64,000 bases of DNA from Streptomyces sp. 3214.6 (GTDB taxonomy: Bacteria; Actinomycetota; Actinomycetes; Streptomycetales; Streptomycetaceae), in contig NZ_LT670819.1 in NCBI RefSeq assembly GCF_900129855.1, positions 1,364,001 through 1,428,000 of the forward strand, read 5' to 3'. Both the position numbers and the translations under genes were made by a program. The notes beneath the pieces were generated by a model. That model was not told the DNA's origin. It made no database searches and saw only the letters and a list, made by a program, of their open reading frames with translations. Below, piece by piece: positions 10,601 through 19,071 of this stretch (position 1 is its first letter; the number at the start of each line of letters is the position of its first letter).

Positions 10601-12267
10601 CCCTGCTCCGCGAGACGGCGGACACGGCCGCCGCCCTCATAACCACCAGGGCCTCAACTCCCGTACAGCCACGCCCGATCGGCCCGACGCACAGCACCGT
10701 CCGTGTCTCCCCCGACACCATGCCCTACCTCCTGGACCACTGCTTCTTCCCCCAGCGGCCCGGCTGGCCCGACATCGCCGACCGGTGGCCGGTCGTCCCG
10801 GCGACGACGATCGTGCAGCACATCGTGGACGCGGCGCTGGACGCGACCCGGGAGTCGTCCCCCGGCAGGGTGCCGATCGCCGTGCACGGCGCGCGGTTCG
10901 AGGAGTGGCTCACCGCCACCCCCGCCGTCGACGTACCGGTGACCGTGACCCCACAGGGCCCCGAGAACCCGGACCGCCTGGCCGTCTCCTTCGGTCCCCG
11001 GGCCCGCGCCACCGTGGAACTCGCCGTGGGGTATCCCGCCCCGGCCCCCGCCCCGTGGCCCACCGATCCCGGCGCCGAGCGCACCCCGGAGCACACCGCC
11101 GCCCAGCTGTACGCCGAGCGCTGGATGTTCCACGGCCCGGCGTTCCAGGGCGTCACCGAGCTCACCGCGATCGGCGACCGCCACGTCCGGGGAGTCATCA
11201 CCACCCCGCCCGCGCCCGGCGCGCTGCTGGACAACGTCGGCCAGATCCTCGGCTACTGGATCATGGCGACCCGCACGGAGCGGACGGTCGTGTTCCCGGT
11301 CGGGATGCGGGAGATGCGGTTCCACGGGCCGCATCCGACGCCGGGGACCGAGGTGGGCTGCCTGGTGCGGATCACGAACCTCACCGACACGTTCCTGGAG
11401 GCCGACGTCCAGCTGACGGTCGGCGGCACGGTGTGGGCGGAGCTGCACGGCTGGCAGGACCGCCGCTTCGACAACGACCCCACGACCAGGCCGGTCGAGC
11501 GGTTCCCGGAGCTCCACACCCTGTCCGAGACCCGGCCGGGCGGCTGGCAACTGCTGCACGAGCGGTGGCCGGACCTGGCCTCCCGCGAGCTGATCATGCG
11601 CAACTCCCTCGGCGGCGTGGAGCGCGCGCAGTACGCGGAGCACGCGCCGCGCGGGCGCCGGCAGTGGCTGCTGGGCCGGATCGCGGTCAAGGACGCGGTC
11701 CGGCGGTGGCTGTGGGACCAGGGCGAGGGCCCGGTCTTCCCGGCAGAGCTGCGGGTGCACAACGACGAGGCGGGCCGCCCGTACGTCACCGGCGTGCACG
11801 GCCGTGTCCTGCCCGCGCTGGACGTGTCGCTGGCCCACTGCGCGGAGGCGGGCGTCGCGATCGTCCGGCCGCACACGCCGGGCCCCGGATGCGGGATCGA
11901 CATCGAAGAGGTCACCGACCGCACCCCGCAGACCGTCGCCGCCGCCCTCGGACCGGACGAACTGCGCCTCCTGCGCACCCTGTTGGAGCAGGGCGGCGAA
12001 TCCGAGGCGCTGTGGTTCGCCCGTTTCTGGGCGGCGAAGGAGGCCGTCGCCAAGGCGGAGGGAACCGGATTCGGCGGCAGGCCACGGGACTTCACGGTCC
12101 TCGACACGACCCCGGCCGGCGACCGGCTGACCGTCGCGGGCCGCCTGGCACCCGCCTACACCGTGCACTGCGCCCCGGCCGCCAACCCGCCCCGGCTGCC
12201 CGACCGTTCGTACGCGGTCGCTTGGACGACGGGACACCCGACCCCGAAGGAGTACGACGCCCGATGA
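7678..12267 (+). CDS. Partner iterative synthase: KS - AT - DH - integrated phosphopantetheinyl transferase
   Basis: The protein is 1529 aa, starting at GTG 7678 in a GTGA overlap with the upstream synthase, which implies translational coupling. Domains: ketosynthase (about 25-440) with an intact Cys in DAACASS near 233, EAHGTAT and KSMIGHT; acyltransferase (about 600-890) with FLFPGLEGD, GHSVGEW near 672 and GFHTPML; a polyketide dehydratase-type hot-dog region (about 1010-1270) containing LLDHCFF and a later VVPATT; and an Sfp-type 4'-phosphopantetheinyl transferase (about 1290-1500) with GIDIEEV and WAAKEAVAK, the usual Mg/CoA-binding motifs. Enediyne PKSs also end in DH-PPTase, and the built-in PPTase should prime the carrier of the upstream protein and the free ACP. 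There is no carrier domain of its own, so it must act on an ACP in trans. The Val-Arg-Pro linker near residue 505 contains a short tandem repeat. Confidence 0.88.
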   Translation: MTATVTSPQTSPQPAYGTHELMVHQVPVAIVGMAVLLPGAADLDAYWRNLRDGVDAIGEVPDGRWDAAFYRPGSASDPAVADRVYARRGGFVDGLAEVEVTRFGIMPNSVAGTEPDQLIALHVASAALDDAGGTDRLPDRGRVGVVLGRGGYLTPGLVRLDQRVRTAGQLVRTLGELLPDLTADQLRRVQTAFTERLGPDSPESAIGLVPNLAASRVANRLDLRGPAYTVDAACASSLVAVDQAVGALASGRCDLMLAGGVHHCHDITLWSVFSQLRALSPSQRIRPFHRDADGILIGEGTGVVVLKRLTDAERDGDRIYAVIRGTGVASDGRAAGLVNPDPGGQAQAVRQAWRAAGLDPAAPGSIGLLEAHGTATPAGDGAELTTLTEVFGPGDGDAVLGSVKSMIGHTMPAAGVAGLVKAALAVHHRTLLPTLHCDDPHPALARTRFRTLEKAADWETAAGQPVRRAAVNAFGFGGINAHVVLEEAPGARGTLATGPSRPVRPVRPVRPVVDVTEPERVLLLAADSPTRLAALLDVDDSAVRAAGLDPGHSHPDAGPARLGIVDPTAKRLALARRTIARQRSWHGRSDVWFRPSPLLGAGHGGLAFLFPGLEGDFTPQVDDVAAHFGLPTLSLDGDRPGDVGRHGFGVVAVGRLLDTALRRSGIVPDAVAGHSVGEWTAMAAAGLYAGEEVDAFMAGFDPDSVTVPGLAFGAIGASAEQVLAALRDESRAESGLVLSHDNAPGQSMVCGPEAAVEDFVRAFRARGVLSQVLPFRSGFHTPMLQPHLGPIKEAADRFRLRRPHTPVWSGTTAAPFPADEAGIRSLFLRHLLEPVRFRQLAEALFAAGHRVYVQVGPGQLGSLVGDTLGDHDHLVVAANSPHRTGLAQLRRVATALWTAGATVAPALTPVGLTTAQRPSVRLDLGGSLVSLAPHDLTALRAELRAAAPARTADVGGPSPLDALVERSPMAAELSALLRETADTAAALITTRASTPVQPRPIGPTHSTVRVSPDTMPYLLDHCFFPQRPGWPDIADRWPVVPATTIVQHIVDAALDATRESSPGRVPIAVHGARFEEWLTATPAVDVPVTVTPQGPENPDRLAVSFGPRARATVELAVGYPAPAPAPWPTDPGAERTPEHTAAQLYAERWMFHGPAFQGVTELTAIGDRHVRGVITTPPAPGALLDNVGQILGYWIMATRTERTVVFPVGMREMRFHGPHPTPGTEVGCLVRITNLTDTFLEADVQLTVGGTVWAELHGWQDRRFDNDPTTRPVERFPELHTLSETRPGGWQLLHERWPDLASRELIMRNSLGGVERAQYAEHAPRGRRQWLLGRIAVKDAVRRWLWDQGEGPVFPAELRVHNDEAGRPYVTGVHGRVLPALDVSLAHCAEAGVAIVRPHTPGPGCGIDIEEVTDRTPQTVAAALGPDELRLLRTLLEQGGESEALWFARFWAAKEAVAKAEGTGFGGRPRDFTVLDTTPAGDRLTVAGRLAPAYTVHCAPAANPPRLPDRSYAVAWTTGHPTPKEYDAR
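9178..9213 (+). repeat. Four perfect 9-bp tandem repeats (CGTCCGGTC) in the KS-AT linker
   Basis: Four identical copies in a row encode a reiterated Arg-Pro-Val linker between the KS and AT domains of the second synthase. The unit keeps the reading frame, so copy number could vary by slippage without disrupting the enzyme. Confidence 0.9.
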
Positions 12268-12590
12268 CTTCCCCCACCCCCCACACCTCCGTCACCGCCG
12301 ACGAGGAGGCCGTCCTCGCCGACCTCACCGGCATGCTCGCGCGGCTCCTGGAAAACGAGTACGGCCTCGACGACGTCGAGATCGGCATGCGGACGACCTT
12401 CAACCGCGACCTGGAGCTGGAGAGCATCGACCTGGTCACCCTGGCCGGTCTGCTCCAGGAGCGGTACGGCGACCGGGTCAACTTCGCCGAGTTCCTGGCC
12501 GGCATGGAGTTCGACGAGATCATCGAGCTGACCGTCGGCCGGCTCGTCGAGTACGTCGTGACGAGCCTGAAGGGCGCGGGGGCGAGCTGA
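12264..12590 (+). CDS. Free-standing acyl carrier protein
   Basis: The protein is 108 aa; its ATG overlaps the stop of the upstream synthase (ATGA). It is acidic and helical with the carrier motif LELESIDLVTL, where Ser of ESIDL is the expected phosphopantetheine site, followed by a helix ending in LVEYV. It lacks the usual DSL triad but matches the ESIDLV variant seen in stand-alone ACPs. It probably carries the chain or starter between the two synthases or to the hydrolase just downstream. The PPTase at the end of the preceding gene is the likely activator (inference from fusion and overlap). Confidence 0.85.
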   Translation: MTSPTPHTSVTADEEAVLADLTGMLARLLENEYGLDDVEIGMRTTFNRDLELESIDLVTLAGLLQERYGDRVNFAEFLAGMEFDEIIELTVGRLVEYVVTSLKGAGAS

Positions 12591-12593
12591 GCC

Positions 12594-13409
12594 ATGGCGA
12601 TGGTCGACACCGGCACCGTCCGGTTGCACGTACAGCGGATCGGCCCCCGGGAGGGCCGGCCGGCCACCGCCACGGTGGTGCTGGTGCACGGTCTGCTCAC
12701 CGACAGCCTGGCCAGCTACTACTTCACCGTCGCGCCCGCGTTCGCAGCCGCCGGCCTCGACGTCGTCATGTACGACCTGCGCGGCCACGGACGCAGCGAA
12801 CGCCCCGCCGCCGGTTACACGTTGGACGACAGCGTCGACGACCTGGAGGCGCTGCTCGACCGGCTGGCGGTGACCGGGCCGGTGCATCTCGTCGGCAACT
12901 CCTACGGCGGCACGATCGCGTTCGGCTACGCGGCCCGGCATCCGGAGCGGGCGGCGAGCGTCAGCCTCATCGAGTCCGAACCGGCCACCGCCGCCTGGGC
13001 GGTGAAACTCGGCGGGATCCTGGACCGGGTCGTGACGCAGCTCGCGCACAACGAGCCGGACGCGATCGCCTGGATCACCGCGAACCGTAGCCACAACACC
13101 GCCCGCCTGGCGAAGGGCGCGGCCCGGCTCGCCCGCGAGACCAGCCTCGGCCGGGACATCCCGGCCAGCCGGGTACTGACGGAAGATCAGATCGCGGCGG
13201 TGCGCTGCCCGGTGCTGGGCCTGTACGGCGGAGACTCCGACCTCGCCGCACTCGCGCCCTGGTTCCAGGCGGTGCTGCCGGACTGCCGGACCGTGGTGAT
13301 CCCGGGGCACGAGCACTCGGTTCTCGTGGAGGCCTCGGGGACGGTCGGCGGGCACATCCTGCACCTGGTCGAGGAGGCCGGGCGGGTGGCGGCGGAGGCG
13401 GCCGGGTGA
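12594..13409 (+). CDS. Alpha/beta hydrolase, probable chain-releasing or editing esterase
   Basis: The protein is 271 aa. It has the alpha/beta-hydrolase core: an oxyanion region VLVHGLLTD near 28-36, DLRGHGRS, the nucleophile elbow GNSYGG near 103 (Ser), a late Asp in LYGGDSDLA and the catalytic His in PGHEHSVL. Only three bases separate it from the ACP gene, and its stop overlaps the GTG of the glycosyltransferase. It is therefore in the operon and probably acts as a discrete thioesterase or esterase on the ACP-bound or free product. The fold is sure; the substrate is inferred. Confidence 0.8.
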   Translation: MAMVDTGTVRLHVQRIGPREGRPATATVVLVHGLLTDSLASYYFTVAPAFAAAGLDVVMYDLRGHGRSERPAAGYTLDDSVDDLEALLDRLAVTGPVHLVGNSYGGTIAFGYAARHPERAASVSLIESEPATAAWAVKLGGILDRVVTQLAHNEPDAIAWITANRSHNTARLAKGAARLARETSLGRDIPASRVLTEDQIAAVRCPVLGLYGGDSDLAALAPWFQAVLPDCRTVVIPGHEHSVLVEASGTVGGHILHLVEEAGRVAAEAAG

Positions 13410-14593
13410 GCCGATTCCTGTTCGTCGTCCCGCCGTTGACCGGGCACATCAATCCGACCGTCGGCGTCGCCGCCGAACTCACCGCGCGCGGGCACGTGGT
13501 GGCGTGGGCCTGCCCCGATCCGGAGCTGGTGGGCCGGCTCGCGGGTCCCGGGGCCGGGGCGGTCTTCGCCTGTGCCGGGACCCCGCAGGGTGAGCGGCCG
13601 GCCGGCCTGCGCGGTCCGGAGGCTCTGAAGTTCCTGTGGGAGTGGTACCTGCTCCCGCTGGCCCGGACCATGGCGCCGGGGGTGCGGGCGGCCGTCGAGG
13701 CGTTCCGGCCGGACGTGGTCGTCGCCGACCAGCAGGCCTTCGCCGGCGCGCTGGTCGCGGAGCGGCTGGGTCTGCCCTGGGCGACCTCGGCGACCACGTC
13801 GGCCGAGTTCACCGACCCCCTCGCCGGGCTGCCCAAGGTCAGTCAGTGGCTGGCGGAGCAGCTGGCCGAACTCCGGGTTGCCGTCGGGGACCCGGCGGGC
13901 ACCGTCGACCCCCGCTTCTCCCCACAGCTCGTCCTCGCCTTCAGCACACCGGAGTTGGCGGGCACCTCGCACTCCGGGGTCCGCTGGGTCGGTCCGTCGA
14001 TCACGGCCCGCCCGTCCGCCGCCGGCTTCCCCTGGGCGTGGCTCGACCCCGGCCGGGTCACCGTGCTGGTCACACTCGGCACCGCGAACACCGACGTGGG
14101 CGGCCGGTTCCTCGACACGTGCCGCAGCGCGCTGCGGGAGCGGGCCGACCGGATGCAGGGGGTGATCGTCGATCCCGGCGGCATGCTGGAGCCGCACGGC
14201 GACGGCGGCGAGGGCGACGGCGATGACAAGGACGTGCTGATCGTGCCGTCCGTGCCCCAACTCGCCCTGCTGGAGCGGGGAGTCGGTGCCGTGGTCTGCC
14301 ACGCGGGGCACAACAGCGTGTGCGAGGCGCTGTGGCACGGGGTCCCGCTCGTCGTGGCTCCCATCCGCGACGACCAGCCGGTGGTTGCCGGGCAGGTCGT
14401 GGACGCGGGGGCCGGGGTGCGGGTGCGGTTCGGCCGGGTCACCGCGCAGAAGCTGGGCGCGGCGCTGGACGCCGTCCTGGACGACCCCGCCCACTCCGCG
14501 GCGGCCGAGCGGATCCGTACGGCGTTCCGCGCCGCGGGCGGCGCCTCCGCCGCCGCGGCCCATCTCGACGGACTGGCCAGGGAGTTCAGATGA
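13406..14593 (+). CDS. GT1-family (UGT/MGT-like) glycosyltransferase
   Basis: The protein is 395 aa with a GTG start in a GTGA overlap. The N-terminus FVVPPLTGHINPTVG is the acceptor-side signature of GT-B macrolide/sterol-type glycosyltransferases. The C-terminal donor-binding segment contains VVCHAGHNSVCEALWHGVPLVV followed by DQPVVAGQV, close to the UGT signature (HCGxxS...P...DQ). It should transfer a sugar from an NDP-sugar to the product of the upstream synthases. No sugar-biosynthesis genes are present, so a common NDP-hexose is likely. Its position in the operon suggests the product is a glycolipid or glycosylated polyketide. Confidence 0.85.
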   Translation: MSRFLFVVPPLTGHINPTVGVAAELTARGHVVAWACPDPELVGRLAGPGAGAVFACAGTPQGERPAGLRGPEALKFLWEWYLLPLARTMAPGVRAAVEAFRPDVVVADQQAFAGALVAERLGLPWATSATTSAEFTDPLAGLPKVSQWLAEQLAELRVAVGDPAGTVDPRFSPQLVLAFSTPELAGTSHSGVRWVGPSITARPSAAGFPWAWLDPGRVTVLVTLGTANTDVGGRFLDTCRSALRERADRMQGVIVDPGGMLEPHGDGGEGDGDDKDVLIVPSVPQLALLERGVGAVVCHAGHNSVCEALWHGVPLVVAPIRDDQPVVAGQVVDAGAGVRVRFGRVTAQKLGAALDAVLDDPAHSAAAERIRTAFRAAGGASAAAAHLDGLAREFR

Positions 14594-15693
14594 GCGAGAA
14601 GAGCCAAGACACCGAACCCACCACGGCCGCCGAGCCCACCGCGGCCGCCGAGCGCATCGCGGCGCTGCGCCCCGGCTACCAGGCGGACATCGCGGCCGGC
14701 CTGGACCGCTTCTTCGAACCCCGCAGCGCCGTCTGTCCCTGGTGCGGTTCGGACGAGCTGACCACCCGGCTGCGCACCACCGACCTGCTCCAGCACAAGC
14801 CGGGCCGCTTCCTCCTGGACCGCTGCGCGGCCTGCGGGCACACCTTCCAGAACCCCCGACTCAGCGCGGAGGGCCTGGAGTTCTACTACCGGGACTTCTA
14901 CGACGGGCTCGGCGAGAAGAAGCTCGGCGACACCTTCGGCAGCCGGACGAAGATGTACCGCGGGCGGGCCGAGTCGATGCTGCCGCACGACCCCGACCCG
15001 AAGACCTGGCTGGACGTCGGCACCGGACACGGTCACTTCTGCGCGGTCGCCCGGGAGGTGTTGCCCGGGACCACGTTCGACGGGCTCGACTTCACCGACG
15101 GCGTCGAACTCGCCCAGCGGGAGGGCCGGGTGGAGCACGGCTACCGGGGCAGTTTCCCCGACCTCGCGCCCGGGCTGGCCGCCGGCTACGACGTGGTGAG
15201 CATGTTCCACTACCTGGAGCACAGCACCGACCCCGACCGTGAGCTGCGCGCCGCACGCGAGACGGTCCGCCCCGGCGGCCATCTGCTGATCGAGGTGCCG
15301 GACCCCGAGAGCCGCTACGCCCGCCTCCTCGGCCGCTGGTGGCTGCCCTGGCTCCAGCCGCAGCACCTGCACTTCGTGCCGGTGGCCAACCTGCGGGAAC
15401 GGCTCGCGAGGCTGGGTTTCACGGTGGTGGCGGAGCAGCACGCCGAGCCGCACGACCCGGTCGATCTGCTGGCGGCCGTCTGGCTGGCGCTGGACCACGC
15501 GGCGCCCCGCGACGACGCGCCCTGGCTGCCCGAGCGGCCGGGCGCTCTGCGCCGCACGCTGCGCGCGGCCCTGCTCCTCGCCGGGATCCCGGCACTGATC
15601 GCGGGCACCCTGCTCGACCGGTTCGCGGTGCGGCCGGTGTCGCACCGGCTGGGTGTGTCCAACGCGTACCGGATCGTCGCCAGACGGGACTGA
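14590..15693 (+). CDS. Class I SAM-dependent methyltransferase with N-terminal zinc-ribbon-like motif
   Basis: The protein is 367 aa and its ATG overlaps the glycosyltransferase stop. An N-terminal CPWC...CAAC pair (about residues 47-80) resembles the small zinc site found before class I methyltransferases acting on sugars or lipids. The SAM motif LDVGTGHGHF is near 140 and MFHYLEH near 207. The last 60 residues contain a hydrophobic stretch (LLLAGIPALIAGTLL), suggesting membrane contact. It is the last gene of the run, and probably methylates the sugar or aglycone. A C- versus O-methyl target cannot be told from sequence. Confidence 0.82.
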   Translation: MSEKSQDTEPTTAAEPTAAAERIAALRPGYQADIAAGLDRFFEPRSAVCPWCGSDELTTRLRTTDLLQHKPGRFLLDRCAACGHTFQNPRLSAEGLEFYYRDFYDGLGEKKLGDTFGSRTKMYRGRAESMLPHDPDPKTWLDVGTGHGHFCAVAREVLPGTTFDGLDFTDGVELAQREGRVEHGYRGSFPDLAPGLAAGYDVVSMFHYLEHSTDPDRELRAARETVRPGGHLLIEVPDPESRYARLLGRWWLPWLQPQHLHFVPVANLRERLARLGFTVVAEQHAEPHDPVDLLAAVWLALDHAAPRDDAPWLPERPGALRRTLRAALLLAGIPALIAGTLLDRFAVRPVSHRLGVSNAYRIVARRD

Positions 15694-15794
15694 GAGGGTG
15701 GGTGTGCACGCGGGTGCCGCCGTGCTAGCTTCACCCTGTTTCCATCGACAGGAATCCTGGCGATCGACGGTACGGCACGACGAACGGAACCCGC

Positions 15795-16745
15795 ATGTCC
15801 ATCATGGCCAGACCCGCGGTGGCCGCCCGCGCCGCCACGACGATGCAGGGCCTCAACCGGCTGGCGAGCCGACGCTCCGGCGGCCCCGGCTCCACGGCCG
15901 CCTGGCAGGCGCGCTTGCCCGAATATCCGCGTGACGTACGGGAGTTGACGATCCCGACGTCCGTCGCCCCGGCCCCGGTCACGGTGTACGCACCGCCGAC
16001 CGGGACGGCGACGTGCCCTCCCGTGCACATCAACTTCCATGGCGGCGGCTTCGTCATCTCGATGCCGGAGATGGACGACGCGCTGTGCCGGCTGCTCGCC
16101 GTGGAGGCGGGGGTGGTCGTGGTCAACGTCAAGTACGTCGTCGCCCCGCAGCACCCGTTCCCTGCGCCGACCACGCAGGCGTACGACGTCGTGCGGTGGG
16201 TCGCCGAGCACGGCGCCGAGCAGGGCTGGGACGGCGGGCGGCTCACCGTGGGCGGGCAGAGCGCGGGCGGCGCGCTCGCCGCGGCCGTGGCCCGGCAGGC
16301 CCTGGAGCAGGGCGGTCCGTCGCTCGCGCTCCAGGTGCTGCACTATCCCCCGCTGGATCTCACGACCCCCGCCAGAGACAAGAAGGCCGCCGTCGCCAAG
16401 CCGATGCTGCGCCCCTGGATGGGCGAGATCTTCGACTCCTCCTATGTGCCGGATCCCCGCGAGCGCGCCCACCGGCTCGTCTCGCCCGCGGGCGCCGCGG
16501 ACACCGCCGACCTGAACGGCATCGCCCCGGCCCTGGTGATCACGGCCCACGACGACCTGCTCAGGAACGAGGCGACACGGTACGCCGAGCGGCTCGACGC
16601 CGCGGGAGCCCTCGTCGCACTCCACGACGTCGCCGGAGCCGACCACGGCTACGACGCCAAGGACGACGTAAAGGCCCGCGCCACCTATCACCTGATCGCC
16701 CGTCACCTCAGACAGGCCACGGCACCCGAGGCCCCCGACGCCTGA
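15795..16745 (+). CDS. Alpha/beta hydrolase of the hormone-sensitive-lipase family
   Basis: The protein is 316 aa. The HSL oxyanion motif FHGGGF is at about 77 and the nucleophile motif GQSAGG (Ser near 155) replaces the common GDSAGG. A late Asp in TAHDDLL and His in GADHGYD complete the triad. The family hydrolyses short or medium acyl esters. ATG 15795 is used; an in-frame ATG follows 9 bases later. It is separated from the synthase operon by about 100 bases, so it may be independent. No signal peptide is evident. Confidence 0.8.
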   Translation: MSIMARPAVAARAATTMQGLNRLASRRSGGPGSTAAWQARLPEYPRDVRELTIPTSVAPAPVTVYAPPTGTATCPPVHINFHGGGFVISMPEMDDALCRLLAVEAGVVVVNVKYVVAPQHPFPAPTTQAYDVVRWVAEHGAEQGWDGGRLTVGGQSAGGALAAAVARQALEQGGPSLALQVLHYPPLDLTTPARDKKAAVAKPMLRPWMGEIFDSSYVPDPRERAHRLVSPAGAADTADLNGIAPALVITAHDDLLRNEATRYAERLDAAGALVALHDVAGADHGYDAKDDVKARATYHLIARHLRQATAPEAPDA

Positions 16746-16768
16746 TGCCGGACGCCTGACGCGCTCGT

Positions 16769-16975
16769 TCAGCGCACCGACGCCGTGGCCGCCTCCGCGA
16801 CGATCTCGGCGACCGCGGCCGGCTGCTCGACGAGGAGAAGGTGCCCCGCGTCGGCGACGGATACCGGGCCAGGTACGCGTGCTGGCCGATGGCCTGCGCG
16901 AGGACCCGGGCCTCCAGCGCCATCCGGTTGGCGGTCTCCGAGGTCGGCTGCGCAGATGACTGGAGTGGGGTGCAC
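16769..16975 (-). pseudogene. Relic of an alpha/beta hydrolase C-terminus, frameshifted
   Basis: Read on the minus strand, one frame gives TSETANRMALEARVLAQAI and then AYLAR; a second frame then continues with VADAGHLLLVEQPAAVAEIV to a TGA at 16769. The second part is the classic hydrolase tail (catalytic His in AGHLLLVEQP, then the last helix). The two pieces are joined by a frame change at about 16870, with sequence clearly missing between them. There is no start, nucleophile or oxyanion region. It is a decayed 3' remnant. Confidence 0.55.
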
Positions 16976-17019
16976 TGAGCACCGCCTCCGCTCGCGGGCC
17001 GCCGGCCCCTGGCGGCTGC

Positions 17020-17697
17020 TCAGTCTGGTGGGACGGCTGGGTCGATGATCCGATACCCCACGCCGGGTGTGGTGGCGATGACCGGGGGGTCGCCGAGTTT
17101 GCGGCGCAGGCGGCTGATGGTCACCGTGACGGTGTTGGTGAACGGGTCGGCGTGTTCGTCCCAGACCTGTTCGAGGAGGTTCTCCGTGCTGAGGAAGGCG
17201 GGGCTCGCGTTCAGGAGGGCTTCGAGTACCGCGAATTCCTTGACGGAGAGGTCGAGTTGGTGGCCGTCGCGGCTGGCGGTGCGGCGCATCGGGTCGAGTT
17301 CGATGCCCGCCGTGCTCAGGGTGCGGGACCGGGCGGCGGGCCGGCGGCGGGCCAGGGCCCGGATGCGCAGGATGAGTTCGGGAAAGTGGAAGGGCTTGGC
17401 GAGGTAGTCGTCGGCGCCCAGGGTCAGGCCGCTGACGCGGTCGCCGGGTGAGTCGGCGGCGGTCAGCATCAGGACCATCACGCGGCCGTCCCGCTCGGTG
17501 ATCATCTGGCAGAGGGTGTCGCCGTGGATGCCCGGCAGGTCGCGGTCGAGCACGACGACGTCGTACGCGTTGACGTCCAGCTTGGCCGCGGCGTCGAGCC
17601 CGTCGTGGGCCACGTCCACGGCCATGCCCTGGTCGCGCAGTCCCTCGGCGACGACTTCGGCGAGGGGGCGGGCGTCGTCGACCACCAGGACTCTCAA
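17020..17697 (-). CDS. OmpR/PhoB-family response regulator
   Basis: The protein is 225 aa. It begins at TTG 17697, overlapping the stop of the sensor kinase gene, which argues for this start. The receiver domain (1-120) has the acidic pair VVDDARP, the phospho-acceptor Asp in VVVLDRDLPG near 51 and a K in LAKPFHFPEL. The C-terminal winged helix includes LDLSVKEFAVLEAL and TVTVTISRLRRKLG. It is co-transcribed with the kinase. The divergent ABC exporter is the obvious candidate target. Signal unknown. Confidence 0.92.
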   Translation of the reverse strand: MRVLVVDDARPLAEVVAEGLRDQGMAVDVAHDGLDAAAKLDVNAYDVVVLDRDLPGIHGDTLCQMITERDGRVMVLMLTAADSPGDRVSGLTLGADDYLAKPFHFPELILRIRALARRRPAARSRTLSTAGIELDPMRRTASRDGHQLDLSVKEFAVLEALLNASPAFLSTENLLEQVWDEHADPFTNTVTVTISRLRRKLGDPPVIATTPGVGYRIIDPAVPPD

Positions 17698-18953
17698 CGC
17701 GCCACGCCCGTCTCTGTGTTGGGAGCATCCGCCGTCGCCCTGCCGTCCGTACGGGGGAGGGTGATGGTGACGCGCAGGCCGCCGTCGGGGCGGGCGCGCA
17801 GGTCCAGGGTGCCATGGTGGGCCTCAGTGATGGCCGCGACGATGGAGAGGCCGAGGCCGCTTCCCTGGCCGGTGCCGGTCCGGTCGGCGCCAAGGCGGCG
17901 GAAGGGCTGCGCGAGGTCCGCCACCCGCCGCTGGTCGAGGACCGGGCCGCTGGACTCGACGACGAGGGACACCGCGCCTGCGCCGTCTCCTTCGGCCCGT
18001 ACCGCGACACTGATCCAGCCCTCGGGATCGTTGTGCGCGATCGCGTTGTCGACCACGTTGTCGACCGCGCGGCGCAGCAACGTCTGGCTGCCCCACACCC
18101 ACGCGGAGTCGTCGATCCGGTTTTCACGCACGGTCAGGCCCTTGGCCGCAATGTCCTTTGCCCGTCCGGTCAGGGCGGTCCGCGCGAGTTGGCCGAGGGT
18201 GAGGCGCGCCGAGTCGGTGAACTCGCCGTGCTGGGTGCGAGCCAGGACGAGGAAACTCTCCAGCAGCCGGTCCACCTGATCGAGTTCGGCGCGCATCCGG
18301 GCGGCCAGCGTGGCCGTGGTCTCGGGCACTGGGCCCGGCTTGGCGAGGGCCACGTCCAGGGAGGCCCGCATCGTGGTGAGCGGGGTGCGCAGCTCGTGGG
18401 AGGCGTTGGCGACGAAGAGGCGCTGGGCGTCGAAGGAGCCCTCCAGGCGGCCGAGGAGGTCGTCGATGGTGTCGGCGAGGTCCTTCACCTCGTCGCCGGG
18501 GCCGCCGATGGCCAGGCGTTCGTGCAGGCTGTCGGCGGTGATCCGGCGGGTGGCCGCTGTCATCACGCGCAGCGGGCGCAGCACCCGGCCGGCGACGAAC
18601 CAGCCGAGGCCGACCGAGATCACCGCCATGACGCCGAGGGCGATGGCGGAGCCGAGCAGGATCTGCCGGGACTGGGTGTCGTGCGCCTGGGCCAGCTGCT
18701 GCTCCAGATCGTCGATGCGGCCCTGGGCCTGTGCCGCCGTGGCTCGCTGATCGGTGCCACCATCGAGGGCGGTCTGGCTGGAGCGCGATCCGCCGGATGC
18801 CACCAGGGCCGCGATGGCGAGCAGCGCCGTTCCCGACAGCAGGAACAGAGTCACGTACAAGGCGGTGAAGCGGGTGCGGGCAGTGCCACGGCGCAGGCCG
18901 AGCCGGGCAGTCAGGCCCGCGAGCCGTCGGGGCGGACCCCATTTCATCCGCAT
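17694..18953 (-). CDS. Membrane sensor histidine kinase
   Basis: The protein is 419 aa from the first ATG of a MRMK start. Two membrane segments (about 23-45 and 95-118) flank a short extracytoplasmic loop of about 45 residues, followed by HAMP. The H-box NASHELRTPLTTMR is near residue 185, an N-box VVDNVVDNAIAHND near 285, and a G-box GSGLGLSIVAAI near 375. The short sensor loop is typical of kinases that sense membrane damage or antibiotics through a partner transporter, and an exporter lies divergently 118 bases away (inference). Confidence 0.92.
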   Translation of the reverse strand: MRMKWGPPRRLAGLTARLGLRRGTARTRFTALYVTLFLLSGTALLAIAALVASGGSRSSQTALDGGTDQRATAAQAQGRIDDLEQQLAQAHDTQSRQILLGSAIALGVMAVISVGLGWFVAGRVLRPLRVMTAATRRITADSLHERLAIGGPGDEVKDLADTIDDLLGRLEGSFDAQRLFVANASHELRTPLTTMRASLDVALAKPGPVPETTATLAARMRAELDQVDRLLESFLVLARTQHGEFTDSARLTLGQLARTALTGRAKDIAAKGLTVRENRIDDSAWVWGSQTLLRRAVDNVVDNAIAHNDPEGWISVAVRAEGDGAGAVSLVVESSGPVLDQRRVADLAQPFRRLGADRTGTGQGSGLGLSIVAAITEAHHGTLDLRARPDGGLRVTITLPRTDGRATADAPNTETGVAR

Positions 18954-19071
18954 GCTCCCTCTCGCCACCGCACCAGGACACGTACCGGGCCAGGCTAAGC
19001 CGAGGCGCCTAACAGCGAGATGACAGTGGCCGTTCGGCCCCTGTAACGCGCTCCGTCGCAGGGTGGCGCCC

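Noticed and set aside
7678..12267. Treating the second synthase KS as a chain-length-factor (KS-beta) with a lost active site
   Set aside because: The active Cys is present in DAACASS with both catalytic His motifs (EAHGTAT, SMIGHT).
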